A DNA stretch of 64,000 nucleotides from Chamaea fasciata (lineage: Eukaryota; Chordata; Aves; Passeriformes; Sylviidae), in assembly GCA_029207755.1 (NCBI GenBank), contig JARCOQ010000005.1:53099563-53163562 (forward strand). Direction: 5' to 3'. Made by a program: the position numbers and the translations under genes. The notes beneath the pieces are model-generated. The model saw nothing but the letters and a program-made list of their open reading frames with translations. It was not told where the DNA came from and ran no database searches. This document shows, piece by piece, positions 1-10,929 of this stretch. Every line of letters starts with the position of its first letter. The stretch's first letter is position 1.

Positions 1-14
1 TGTATGTAGACATA

Positions 15-57
15 TGTATATATATATATATATGCAACATATATGTATGCACCTGCA

Positions 58-110
<53 letters not shown>
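15..110. repeat. (TA)n microsatellite, interrupted
   Basis: Alternating TA dinucleotides fill about 17-32 and 61-108, separated by a short non-repeat stretch with ATGCA motifs. This is a simple repeat. The tyrosine/isoleucine-rich reading frame across it is a product of the TAT and ATA codons and is not a gene. Confidence 0.95.
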
Positions 111-115
<5 letters not shown>

Positions 116-784
116 GCAGCAACTCTTGTACCTCACCTCTATTTTAAGGCTCTGCCATCATTCCTCTTATCTAGTCATGTCCTGCTATGTCACTCCTGCA
201 GCTGGCAGTCTGTTCACTCACTGATCCCACTCCCAAACTTCCTGCATGGCCAGCCAAGTTCCCCTAAATCCTTTATAGCAGAGGGATTACATGTTGATTC
301 TCCTGTCCTGGATACTATTAGTCCTACAGCTGGTTATATTCACAGGCTCCATTCAACGACCCATTAATTTTCTCTGTCTTGTGGAATTGCTTAAAATTTA
401 TGTTAGTGCTCATGGCTATCCAGAGTGTTATTACATTCGTGTAATTGGGTTGTCCTAATCTTTCTCTTTTGAATAGCTGAGACAGAAAAAAATGCTCTGC
501 AGTAATGTGTAACTATTTGTGTTTGGGAACCACCTGGGACTGGTGCATAAATGTTTGTTAAAGGCAGGACAGCAGCTAGTGAGACTTGTTGCTCCCTGTT
601 GCAATCGCAGCCCGTTCACATTAAACTGGTGAATCATTAGCCCTGGTGGTGCATTTTAGAGTTGCAGAGCAGAACCAATGGATTCATGAACATAGTGTAT
701 TCTCCCAAGGCTGGCTAAAACCCATTTGCCATTCTCTAATTATAGAAGTAGTTGTGCAGTATAAACAAGCCTTAGCAGTAGTTT
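111..784. other. Intergenic, nothing recognised
   Basis: Unique-looking AT-rich DNA between two microsatellites. Short open frames on both strands have no recognisable protein motif, and I see no promoter or splice structure. Confidence 0.5.
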
Positions 785-814
785 ATCCATCCATCCATCC
801 ATCCATCCATCCAT
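785..814. repeat. (CCAT)n microsatellite
   Basis: About seven and a half perfect copies of the tetranucleotide ATCC. A complementary-type ATGG repeat flanks the candidate LTR at 45791-46389, but the two loci share no other sequence. Confidence 0.95.
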
Positions 815-2149
815 GGCTGCAGGAAGGAGGTTTCTGAGTCCTGATGGACAAATAAGAAACAAAGAAAGAAAGATGACCTACTGACATTGTATTTACATAG
901 GGATTGACCAATATTCTTTTCGTCTCCTTCTTCTAAATTCTTTGGTGTATTATAGAAGTCTTAGAGGAAAAGACCCAGCAGAACTGTATGCACAGCTTTT
1001 GAAACTGGTGGGAATTACATGTGGAAAAGAAATAAAAATTACCAGTGTTTTTCAGGGCTTTTTATCATCAGTGTGATAATTCAATGGATCATCACTTGAT
1101 TTTAGCTGAAATTCTGTCATATGATAATCTCAGATTCTGGAATGATCCAACAGGAGAAATAGGAGATAAAGTGACAAAAAATTCCCTAAAGAAAAAGTTG
1201 CAGTGTGACATGAAACAGTGACCCATCCAAAAGGATATATGAATTAATTCTTACTGAAACTTATTGATTACTCTTCTTCAATTTCTATGGCATTGCTATT
1301 AACACTGTGCTTCCAGTGTTACCAAAAATAGGTAAAAATACAAACTCTTTGACACCAATGTAGCATTAAGAAGCCAGCATTCTTTATTTGGCTGGATGGA
1401 TGAGGGGATATCCTCTGGAATATTGTCCATGCTGAGTACAGAAAAAGCTCCTATTCAGAGGTTTTATTTTACACACATATTCATGATTTTCCTGGAATAA
1501 ACATACATTTGACAATAATTTCCCCAAAATCATGAACATATTTTCTCTCCTCTCTGCAGATGTGTTTTTCTGTCCTGGAGGGTTTCTTTGGTGGCCTTTG
1601 GTATTTGGTGATCCCAAAATCAAATCTGGCTGCCTGGTGAACTGATAAAAGTTGGCACAACTGGCCTGGTTCCTTTCCAGTTCTTCCTAAAGAATAAGCA
1701 ATGCGCAGTTCCATAGGCCAGTGGTTTTTCAAGAATGATCCTTGAATTAACCCACCAGGTGCAAATAATTCTTCATCTGGCAACATTCTCCCCTTTAAGG
1801 CTTGTGAAGCTTGGCTTTAACTGTTCCAGGAGATGGCCTTTTTCTGCTTATGGGATTGTTTTTTAAACAACTTGGACTTTGCACTGGTACAGATTTTTCT
1901 ATTTCAGTTGTTCCCACACTAAGTACAGAGTTTTGGAGACTAGAAGTCAGGGACTCAATTCCCCTGGGAGATTTGTTGTGTTCTTTTCCCATCACTTTCC
2001 TCCTTACAGGAAGTGGAACTATAAGTGGTTGGCTGTTTGTTACCCACCATCTCTCTTGATTCTTAGTGGCTTTTAATATATTTTCTAAACATTGATCCTC
2101 ACTGTCAGAATTAGGCTTAAATTCAGATATGTCAATTTCTTTTTTGTGG
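815..2149. other. Unassigned DNA beside the provirus remnant
   Basis: No motif could be assigned with confidence. The minus strand has fairly long open stretches (about 1481-1786 and 1795-1995) directly downstream of the retroviral RNase H remnant. This is where integrase, env or the 3' LTR would be expected, but I do not recognise those proteins and see no LTR boundary. The stretch may be the degraded 3' part of the provirus or unrelated flanking DNA. Confidence 0.35.
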
Positions 2150-2552
2150 GACTGACTCTAGGGTGCCTTTTTCAGCTACTCCTCGAGCTGCTTTGTCTGC
2201 CAGTTGGTTTCCCACTCTAACATCAGTTTGTCCAGATTGATGTACTTTGCAATGCATCACTGCCACCTCCTTTGGGTTGTTTAACTTCTTTCAAAAGTTG
2301 TAAAATTTCTTCTTTGTGTTGAATAGGTGATCCTTGAGCTGATAGCAGTCCTCTTTCCTTCCATGTGGCTCCATGGGCATGAATTACAGCAAATGCATAT
2401 CTAGGAGGAGTCCAAATATTCACTGTTTTGCCCACTGGCAAGCTCAATGCTTTTGAAAGTGCTATTATCTCTGCTTTTTGGGCTGATGTATTAATTGGTA
2501 AAGATTGAGCTTCTAATACCTCTGTGGCAGTCACCACTGCATATCTTGCCAT
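2150..2552 (-). pseudogene. pol remnant: RNase H domain
   Basis: The minus-strand frame runs from ARYAVVT through TSAQKAEIIAL (the catalytic Glu is kept) to VNIWTPPRYAFAVIHAHG. In this family the Trp-Thr or Tyr-Thr pair is followed by Asp-Ser, so a catalytic Asp is replaced by Pro (codon at 2406-2408). A frameshift follows at about 2280. The next frame reads GNQLADKAA at about 2180-2200, the end of the RNase H domain. Integrase does not follow recognisably. Confidence 0.8.
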
Positions 2553-2679
2553 CTATTTCCATCTTTCATGAAACTGCTGCCATCTGTAAATAATTCTAAT
2601 TCAGGATTCTCTATTGGTTCTTCCTGCTCATTGGTTCTGCTGGAATACACCTGTTCAGTGGTTTGGGGTCAATCCTGTG

Positions 2680-3077
2680 TCAGGGCTCCCTCATCCACTG
2701 CCTTGGGATAAAGGAAAATGGCTTCAACTCCACATCATCCTGTTCCAAGAGCACAACTTGGTACCTGAGCATCCTGCCGGGGGACAGCCAATGCCCCTTC
2801 TTTTGCTCTAATATGGATATCACCATATGAGGGACAAAACCAGTGATGTGCTGTCCAGCCCTGAGCTTCCTGGCCTCTTGGATTACTAGAACTGCTGCAG
2901 TAATTGCTTGCAAGCAATTACTGTCAACCTCTGCTCATGTTGTCCAACTGTTTGGAGAAATAGCCCACAGGTCTTCTCCAAGTTCCCAGCTTCTGCATCA
3001 AGACCCCCAGGTCCCCTCAGGTTATCTGAGCATCCAATTTTCCCCATAAATCTCTCCCCAGCAAGGGGACTGGGCAT
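2680..3077 (-). pseudogene. pol remnant: RT connection region
   Basis: The minus-strand frame contains AVLVIQEARKL and, further on, GQHITGFVPHMV and GHWLSPGRMLRYQ. These match the wording between the RT thumb and RNase H in gammaretroviral pol proteins. The upstream part (about 2917-3077) is in another frame. No YxDD catalytic motif exists anywhere between this piece and the protease, so the palm/finger domain has been deleted. Confidence 0.75.
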
Positions 3078-3246
3078 TAAGGCATATAGAGAAACTGATG
3101 AGTTGTGCAGTTCTTTCCTAATTTAAATTTCATGGGCTGTAAAAATGATGGAGTTTCATTTTTCCCTGTAGCACCAGGTATACTTACCACACTGTGTACA
3201 TTTACCACATGTACCAATTTACGTTTAACAATTTGAAATTTACAGT

Positions 3247-3483
3247 TTACCAATTTACATTTACCACATCCTTACCAAGCTTTCCTTTACATGTATTCAA
3301 TGCACAATAAGTTGCCCCTGTGCTTACCAAAAATTCGACTTCTTTCCCCAGCCTCAGGGGTTCAGCTGGCGTAGAATCCCGTTTCCCTTCAATCTTCATC
3401 TTCTTGTGTAACAGCCTGTAAGGCAGGGTCCAGCTTCCCAGCCTGCGGGCATTCCCGCTTCCAACGCCCCTTTTCCTTGCCAA
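3247..3483 (-). pseudogene. Retroviral aspartic protease remnant
   Basis: The minus-strand frame contains VEFLVSTGATYCALN. In retroviral proteases the catalytic loop is D-T/S-G-A. Here the catalytic Asp is Ser (codon at 3322-3324). The frame closes soon after, so the flap and the second half of the domain are missing. It is a dead fragment, shifted in frame relative to the nucleocapsid piece. Confidence 0.75.
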
Positions 3484-3604
3484 GTGCGCTTGGGTTTTCC
3501 TCTAATCGCTGTCGGGAAAACGATGGGACCACCCCCTCCTCCCCTTCCCCTTGTTCTGCCTCGTCTTCCTCTTTCTCCTGCCCTGTTGGGCGGTCCCTTA
3601 GCAC
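3389..3604 (-). pseudogene. gag pseudogene (nucleocapsid remnant)
   Basis: The minus-strand frame is rich in charged residues (acidic/Arg/Gly), followed by a degraded zinc knuckle. The C-terminal half reads GRWKRECP, typical of a CCHC knuckle, but the first two cysteines and the histidine are replaced. It would not bind zinc normally. It lies between the capsid and protease pieces, as expected. Confidence 0.65.
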
Positions 3605-4083
3605 CCTCTAGAGTTCCAAGTAGGTTCTCGTGTCTCGTTTTCATTTCCAGACTGTCACATTTCCTTTTCCCTATCCCTGTTGTAATATGCTTTCCAAGCT
3701 TCATCTAACAATTTTCTTGAGTCACACCACTCCGGTCCTTCCATTTTCTGGAGTTTGCTTCTAACACCTGTGACCGACTGCCCTTTAAAGATAGTTTCTA
3801 ACTGTACAACCTCCTGTAGATTCTCAGGATCCAGATTAGTGTATTTTCTGGCAGTCACCTTCAATCATTCCATGAAAGTCGCAGTCCTGTCCTGCTTTCC
3901 CTCACACAGTTTTTTGACCAGTTCATGGTGCTCAGTATAGCATGCTTTACACCAGATAATTCCCATCTCTTCTACCTCCAGCTCAGGTAAATTAAGGTCC
4001 CACCTTGGGTCTGTTGAAGAAAAATTTTGGTCTAAATTTTGATCAGTTGCTTCTAAGTCTCCATGAGCATGGGCCTCCTCCAT
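3604..4083 (-). pseudogene. gag pseudogene (capsid part)
   Basis: Minus-strand frame with the capsid C-terminal wording LQKMEG followed by a YYNRDREKE segment, as in gammaretroviral capsids, where the C-terminal domain ends in a charged stretch before nucleocapsid. An in-frame TGA at 3865-3867 interrupts the frame, and further shifts occur near 3655. The upstream matrix part is not recognisable. In an intact virus this protein would form the particle core; here it is broken. Confidence 0.7.
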
Positions 4084-4228
4084 CTGCTTTCTACACCATC
4101 ATTTTTCCTGTACTAACCAATGATGTTAACTAATATATCATCACTTGTATATCATTTCATTCAGGGTCTTGACTTCTAATTATAGTTCCTGGTGTAATTC
4201 CAGCACTTTGGATCAGCCCTGGTTTAGC

Positions 4229-4400
4229 AGTCACAGGATCACAGGATCATTTGGGTTGGAAAAGGCTTCTGAGATCATCCAGTCCAACCTGTGACTGATC
4301 ACCACCTTATCAACCGGACCATGGTAATAAGTACCATGTCCAAGCTTTCTTTAAACACTTCCCGGCACAGTGATTCAATCACCTCCCTGGACAGTTCATT
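4229..4400 (-). mobile_element. CR1-like LINE 3' fragment
   Basis: Antisense CR1 wording is seen on the plus strand: a doubled CACAGGATCA octamer-type 3' end, TTTGGGTTGGAAAAGGC, and then CATCCAGTCCAACC. The copy continues through ACCATGGTAATAAGTACC. It resembles the diverged copies at 12985 and 47690 and carries a 5'-truncated 3' end, as is usual for CR1. Confidence 0.75.
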
Positions 4401-6092
4401 CTACTCCAACATAATCAAATTTTTGGGGGGTTTTTCCACATGCCAGGATAAGAACAGTCCCTTGCTTTCTGCCTTATTTCCCTTTCTTCTCTGCTTTATC
4501 TTGAACTTTTTAATAAAATTGCCCCTCAGCCAACCTTGCAGACAAATAGTGTATGAAATTATCCTGTGGAGTGAGACCAGACAGGCTTTGGCAAACCCTG
4601 CTTTTAAATGTTCCTTCTAAAAACTGCAGAGAACACAGGCTGTTGAAGAAATTAAGCTTTTTCCTTCCATGACGGATACTGAAGCAGTGCCACATGTGCT
4701 AATTCCCTTGGTTCAGCCACATAACACACAGGAAAGCAAAAACTAGAATTGCCTGACATAGTCCCCAAAAAATGCAAGACAGCAGCTAGTGCAAAATAAT
4801 GAAAAAAAAAGTGCAGTTTTATATAGCTAGAGACTAATGAACTGAGCTTTAAGCCCACCAGCCAATTTGAAATGACTGCATTTGCCAGTGTCCAAGGATC
4901 TTGAAAAGTCAGAGTGCAGGATCGTACAAATTCACTGCTTGCTCAACCATGAAGGCCATCACAAGGGGAAAAATATACTATACATTTCCAGGCTCATGTT
5001 ACAGGCTTCAGTGGTGTCACTCCTTTGCTTTCTATTGCAATTCAGACTTACACTTGAAGGAGGGCCACACACCTAGTGAAATGAAGAAATAAAGATACAG
5101 GGGAACAATGATGGGATGCAATTGATTAACTTTATCCATGAGTCTGGGAAATAATGCTGATATTGCTTTTCTTGGGAGCACAGAAAGAAACTCCGACCTG
5201 AAAACAGCAGTTCAGTGGGTGCATCAGCTAATTATTTATGGTTGAGCTATATGTGTCAGATGGCAACAGGTAAAAGCACAGTTTATTTCTCTGGTGTTTA
5301 TTTCCCACAGGTCAGCACAGCCCCCCTTGATTTGTGATCCCTTGTTCTGTCTCTCAGTAAACTTGATGCCTCTTCAGTCCACCTCTATTTAGGGCACACA
5401 TTTAGGGCTTTACTTCATTCTGTTTGTACAAGGTGTACAACACCAAGAGTAAAGGGCCTCTTGAAGGAAAGGAATTGACTGAAAATGCGCTGTCTTGCCT
5501 ATCTGGGTTATGATGTGGATGTTTCAGGCAGAGTGGTCAAGGTCCCCTCTGCTGATAGCAGGAAGCTGACCTTGCTTCTTCAGGGAAACTGCTCCCAGAG
5601 ATTTCTAAGCAGAGAAGAAAATTAGTAACTTTGTAGTCTGACGCGACTACCCTGTCTGGAACTTTCGTAACATCTTAAACCAGACTCCCGAGTTTCCCAT
5701 GATTTCATATGGATACAGATTTGAATTTACCCCTCCCTCCTCTGCAGGGTAAGAGCAGGAGGCAGAGAGCTGGCATCCTATGTGACCTCATAGCGGGAGG
5801 GCTTGGAGTTTTTGGGCAGATAATAGTTGAGACTCTTGGACAGCACAAACTGCAGACTTTCCCTCTGTATTTACACCAATAGATAAAAGTAATCTATCTC
5901 CTCGGCTACACAGGTAGTCCCATCCCTTCTGGGAACAAGGACGTGCAACAAGTCTGATGTCCCAAAAATCTGTGTATACCAATATGTTGCCATATGGGGA
6001 ATCAGAGACTATGGAGTACAGTTACTCTGCTGTGCAAACAGGAGTCTTTAGGATGAGAGATATGCCCTGTCTTACTAAACATGTGGAGTAGG
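4401..6092. other. Intergenic, nothing recognised
   Basis: No protein motif, RNA gene or repeat family identified. The open frames are short and unrelated to known domains. Confidence 0.5.
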
Positions 6093-6258
6093 GAATGCTC
6101 AGAGCCCCATCCAGCCTGGGCTTGAACACTTCCAGGGATGGGGCAGCCACAGCTGCTCTGGGCAACCTGTGCCAAGGCCTCACCACCCTTTAAACTGAAT
6201 CATTTCTTCCCAGTATGTAATCTAAACTTAGTCCTTATCTGAACTGTTCCCCAGGTTT
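6093..6258 (-). mobile_element. CR1 LINE fragment
   Basis: The plus strand reads antisense CR1: GCCCCATCCAGCCTGGGC, CACTTCCAGGGATGGGGC, then GGGCAACCTGTGCCAAGGC. Both ends are truncated. Confidence 0.9.
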
Positions 6259-9200
6259 CCGTCCTGGTCAGCAAAGAGAAAATAGCATTTATAAATCAAG
6301 TGAGCTGTATCCTTAAAGCCTTTGTCATTCCTGGGCAAAGTCCCAGGATGCTGGATGTCCTCTGTACACACCTTGCAGGCTGTTCCTAGTTATCACAGAG
6401 GGAGCTTTAGTGTCCCTTAGGTGGACACTAAAGTTGGGCAAGATGGACTCGGTGTGTCTGGCTGCTTGTACCTGTGTCTTAAGAAGTGTTTGCAAACTGC
6501 CTTGTTTGCTTTTCAGAAATGCTTTGGCTTCTTCTCACCTTGGCCTGGCTTTAGCTAAAAATGATCTTTACGTAACTGATTTATGCCAAATACATGCATC
6601 CTTTCCTGCACATTGGAAAAATTTTCAAGAGAACAAAGGACAAAATCGTCCTTTGGGTTACTGAAGGCTGATCACTGAAAAGCATTACAAATATGATAAA
6701 CACTTATAAGCAATTTCAGGCCAGTTTTTTTTTTTTCTTTTTCCTTTTTCTTCTCTCCATGTGATTGTTTTGTTAGGGTTTTATTCTGTGTCTTACCAGA
6801 TCAGTACAACGTCTATTTAAAATACACACAGCCTTCCAAAATTAGGAGTAGGGAAAGGGGAAGAGAGCTAGGACTTCAAAGTGTTCTGATTGGTGTTATG
6901 AAAATAAACATCCACATCCCAAATTAACTCCCCAAATTCAACTTTGTCCGTAGAAAGTCATAACAAGGTGCCATGAAACACTGCTTTGAAGTGAGTAACA
7001 CTTGATCCTTCCGACTTGAGATCTTTTGACAGAGAAGTTCTGTGCTGATATCCCTGTGTCACCTCTGCTGTGCAAACAGGGGAAAGGCCACAGGCATTCA
7101 GCTTCTGCTGAATCAAGGACTGAACCTGAGAGCCCTGAGCATGAGCCCAGTATAAAATCCGCAGCCTGCAAAATGCTTCAGGCTCACACAGGAGAGAATC
7201 TGAATTAATACTTTAAATGCTGAGTGGTTTTCTTGCTAAAACCTTTGTTTCTTCAGGAGATGGGAAGATGGGAAATAGAAATTTTCTCAGCTTCTCTGAC
7301 ACTCGCTGAATGCCTCAACGCACAATCTGCTGTGTGGGCAGCCAGGGAATATTTCAAGGGGGTACAGCAGATATCTTGGAAAATCTATAAGCTTTACTGT
7401 AGGGAGTAACCATGGCAAACAAAGTGTTTGCAAAGGCCCAGCCTCCATGAATTCTCCTGATGGGCTCAAGTGGGAGAATCATTCACATCTAATCCCCTCA
7501 GCTGAGCTTCTGCTTTCTGAGAAGCACTTCTCAGGGACAGGTCCCTTGGGAAGCAATGATGCTGTGCAGAGTGTTGGGCTGCCAGCAGCCTGTTTTATCC
7601 ACCTTTATGCCTTTGGATGCCAGGCTGCATAATTCAAGTGGCCTGGCACTCATTTGGCTCATTTGCTAATGGCATCAACCCAATGCAAGTTAGTTCAGAA
7701 GGAAGCTTTGCACAAGACAGGGCTGAAATTAGGCATTTAGGTAGAAATAATTCAAGATAATTGATGACTAAAATAGGTGTTATATCAGTAATCTGTCAGA
7801 GAGCTGTGACAGTTACCCTGGTGGCTGGCTGGACATCTCTTGGTGCCTGAACTGATGTCAGTGGAAAGGAGATTTATCCTCTTTCTGGAGGCAGAGATAG
7901 GCCTGCCCTTGATGGATGAAGGGAGACCACTATTCAGATTATGTGTGAGGAGAATTCAGGTTATTTGGACTGAGCACTTAAAGGACTGGTCAGCCTGAGT
8001 CAGTGAATTACAGGGGATGGTCTCCAAATAAAGGAGGAGCAGATCTATATTCCTGTTGGATCAAATCAACATGAGGCCTATTTTTTTCATTTCAATAGGC
8101 TTTGGAAGATGCCTCTGCAGTTCACCAGTCAGCTTTTCAAAAAGCTTTTATTGCATTTCAGAGAAGCAAGAAAACAAATGGAGCCCCCTGAAAACAGACA
8201 AATAAACAAAAATGAATAGCAAAGCAACTCTCCAGGGCAAGGAATCTGGATTGCTGAGTCTGATGTCACTGTGGTGCCTTTTGCTCTAATATGGAAGAAG
8301 TAGGAACGTAGATAGTGGTATTTCTACTCTTCAGTATTTAACTTTGGTTTTTTTCTTCTTTTTCAAATAAACCCACTTACCCAGTATGAAACATTTTTCT
8401 CGTAGTTCCCTGTAAATTCTGACTCGCGCGATTACCCTAAGCTTACATTGATGTGTGATGTTTAACTTCTAAGGATGCCAATCTAAGCCCACCAGACTCT
8501 GCTTCCAAAAGCATTCATAGCTGCCAAATCTAATACAAGTCAAGTGATTGATCTTCTAGCTTGCAGCTGCAGCATCCTCCAGAAGATAATACAGGACTTA
8601 TGTTCTGTATGAGACATAAGTCATATGAGACATTCTTGTTCTTTTCAAGCACAAAATCATCCTGCCTATGATCCTGTACCCCGGGGCACAATCATTTATA
8701 TTATCAGTGTATGACATTAATACAATTTAAATATCAATTCTAAGTGTTGTAAATCCTTCATTCTCTTGAAGTTTGCTTATTTAATAATGGCTTATGGAAT
8801 AAAGCTGAAAATGGTGTCATTTAAATTAGGGTTTTTTCTAGGTTGAAAAATGAAACAAAGCATTTGTCAATGTTTCACATTCTTTGGAGTTTTAATAATA
8901 ATCCCCAAATCTAAGACATTCAAAATTTTCTCATTTGCTGCATAGTTAACCCTACACATTCAGGGCAGTACCAACACAGTGACACAGAAAAAGACTGAAG
9001 CTGTCTGGAAACACTCTGTGCAAAATGCCCACACTGAATATGTGCAGAAACATGTTTTAAGGTGGTTTCAGAAGGGAGGTTTTTCATATGATTTGAATAG
9101 TCCAAAGGGCGACATTGTGTTATCCAATCTAAATTGCACTTGGATAATACTGAAGTGATAGGTAGAAACCAGATAAAGGAAGCCACAGGCTGCCTCTGTC

Positions 9201-10748
9201 AGTATTGTTTGAGAGGGTCATAAATGCTGTCAGGTCTACATACCTTCAATTATGCAAAACTTGAAGTAGGTTTTAAATAATCAAATTGGTGCTGGTGTAC
9301 TTTTCTTGGCAAAGGGTTCAGGAAAAAGAAGAGCTGGGGGTTATGAGGATTGCAGCTATCCAGAAAGAGAGGGAAGAAGAGCAGAGGTGTGGTTGAGGTT
9401 GGTGTGGACAGGAGAGTGACAGGGGAAAGCTACTGGTGGATCTGAAAGGGGGATCCTGCATGCACTGGTGGGGAAGGTCTCAGATGTAAGAAAGGGAATG
9501 GAACCATCTCTCCAAAGTGGGGGTATGGCTTAACCATCCTTCTCCCTCTCTCTGCTGATCAGAAATCTGGAGGTCTCCTGGCTAACAAGAGGACGGGCTG
9601 ATCCACTTTCACTGCCCGCAGCACCTGAGCTGCTCTCTGGAGAAACTCAGCCTGCTTGTGCTGTGGATGTCCACAGAGATCTCACTGACTCTGGACCTGC
9701 TCGTTTATAAACAGACAAAGGGACTTGGCCTTGGGGTCTTGGGCACCTCTCCAAGACCTCCAGACTAGTTAGAATTGTCTAGTACATCTCTGGGGCTTGC
9801 ACCTCGTGTTCCCTCCCTCACATGAGAAAGGGCACAGGACTTTCAGAGGTGTTGAGTGAAGGAGGAGAGATGTAGCAGCCCTGAAGTGCCTAATTTTACA
9901 TCCTCTAACAACCCTCTGGCTCTGATCTGCCTCTACAGCAGCAAAAAGTGTCTGTCAGAGGGAGAACTTCACTTCTTCAGCTTCAGAAGACAAACACATG
10001 TTTAGGAATTTTAAATTGACTTTCTTATTCATATTACTTGGTATTTCTATTGTTATCTAAAACCAGGATCATCACGTTCCAGAGCTTGAAATGAAGAGAT
10101 TAGGAACTGCATTCGACCCTAATGTTTGCCACACTTCATTTTACATATTTGTTAAAGAAGAAATGTCTGTTATACTATTTGTTGCTGGTCAGCAGAAATA
10201 TGCCTTTATGATAGAACTGGCCTCTGTCCACTAACCAAATAAATACCATAAATATAACTTAGGGGCTATTTAGAAATTAATTCAAACCAATCAAAGTGTT
10301 ATCTGCTCACTTAAAGCCAAATAGTGGCAAAATGCCCAGCACAAAAGTTACACCTTTAGATTTATGTCTCAAAAATTAATAAGCATTAATTTTGCATTAA
10401 GGTGCATGATACTGGCTGGTTACACCATTTTTCTGCTGCACTTCTCTTTCACATTCCATTTAAAAAGCAACCAAAGGAATGTGGAAAACTAGCTTGGAGA
10501 TTTGAATCCATCTTTATCAGATGAGTGTGTTGCAGCCACTGCTTGTTGTGCTGCCAGATAATGAGGGCAGACCTTTGCTACCAAGTCCTTCGCTACCAAG
10601 TCCTTCACTGTCATCAGGATAAATCACTTTACAAGCTTAAATAACAGAAATAGACCAATTAGCTCTCTAAGATGTTTGCACAAATCATAAATATTTATTT
10701 GACCATCTCTCTGATTTTAGGAATAAAAGAAAATCCAGATTACATTTA
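6259..10748. other. Intergenic, nothing recognised
   Basis: AT-rich unique-looking DNA with many short frames and no recognisable coding exon, RNA gene or LTR. Short polypyrimidine tracts occur near 6725 and 8345. Confidence 0.5.
10577..10606. repeat. 15-bp exact tandem duplication
   Basis: GCTACCAAGTCCTTC occurs twice, head to tail, at 10577-10591 and 10592-10606, with no mismatch. It probably arose by replication slippage and has no visible function. Confidence 0.9.
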
Positions 10749-10925
10749 CATATATTCATTTCATATATTAATATATTAATACATTAATATATTAATATAT
10801 TCACATAATCACATATTAATATATTAATATATTCACATATTCACATATTAATATATTAATATATTAATATATTAATATATTAATATGTGAATATGTGAAT
10901 ATGTGAATATGTGAATATATTCATT
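10749..10925. repeat. AT-rich TTAATATA/TTCACATA minisatellite
   Basis: The tract is built from two 8-bp words, ATTAATAT and ATTCACAT. In the right part the second word appears as its complement ATGTGAAT. The change of orientation makes the right half a long inverted repeat (see the palindrome entry). Confidence 0.95.
10829..10902. repeat. 74-bp perfect AT-rich palindrome
   Basis: The arms 10829-10860 and 10871-10902 are exact reverse complements of each other, 32 nt each. The 10-nt centre, ATATTAATAT, is itself a palindrome, so all 37 pairs match. Symmetry breaks at 10828/10903 (T opposite G). Such a sequence can extrude as a cruciform or fold as a hairpin in single-stranded DNA or RNA. It resembles PATRR-type AT palindromes. 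It arises from a TTCACATA array meeting its inverted copy. Confidence 0.97.
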
Positions 10926-10929
10926 TCCC

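Larger units (their letters stand above)
2150..4083 (-). mobile_element. Decayed endogenous gammaretrovirus-like provirus
   Basis: Read on the minus strand, recognisable retroviral pieces occur in the expected order gag (capsid, nucleocapsid), protease, RT connection, RNase H, in about 1.9 kb. The reading frame is broken by stops and shifts. The RT polymerase core is missing: only about 0.2-0.3 kb separates the protease motif from the RT connection region, where a full pol gene has more than 1 kb. No LTR was delimited at either end and no integrase or env was recognised. The similarity to class I (gamma-like) elements rests on the MEG...RD capsid end, the single knuckle remnant and the RNase H wording. 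The copy cannot be active. Confidence 0.85.

Noticed and set aside
14..367. Plus-strand 117-codon frame at the left edge
   Set aside because: Its first third is translated TA microsatellite, and the rest has no recognised motif.
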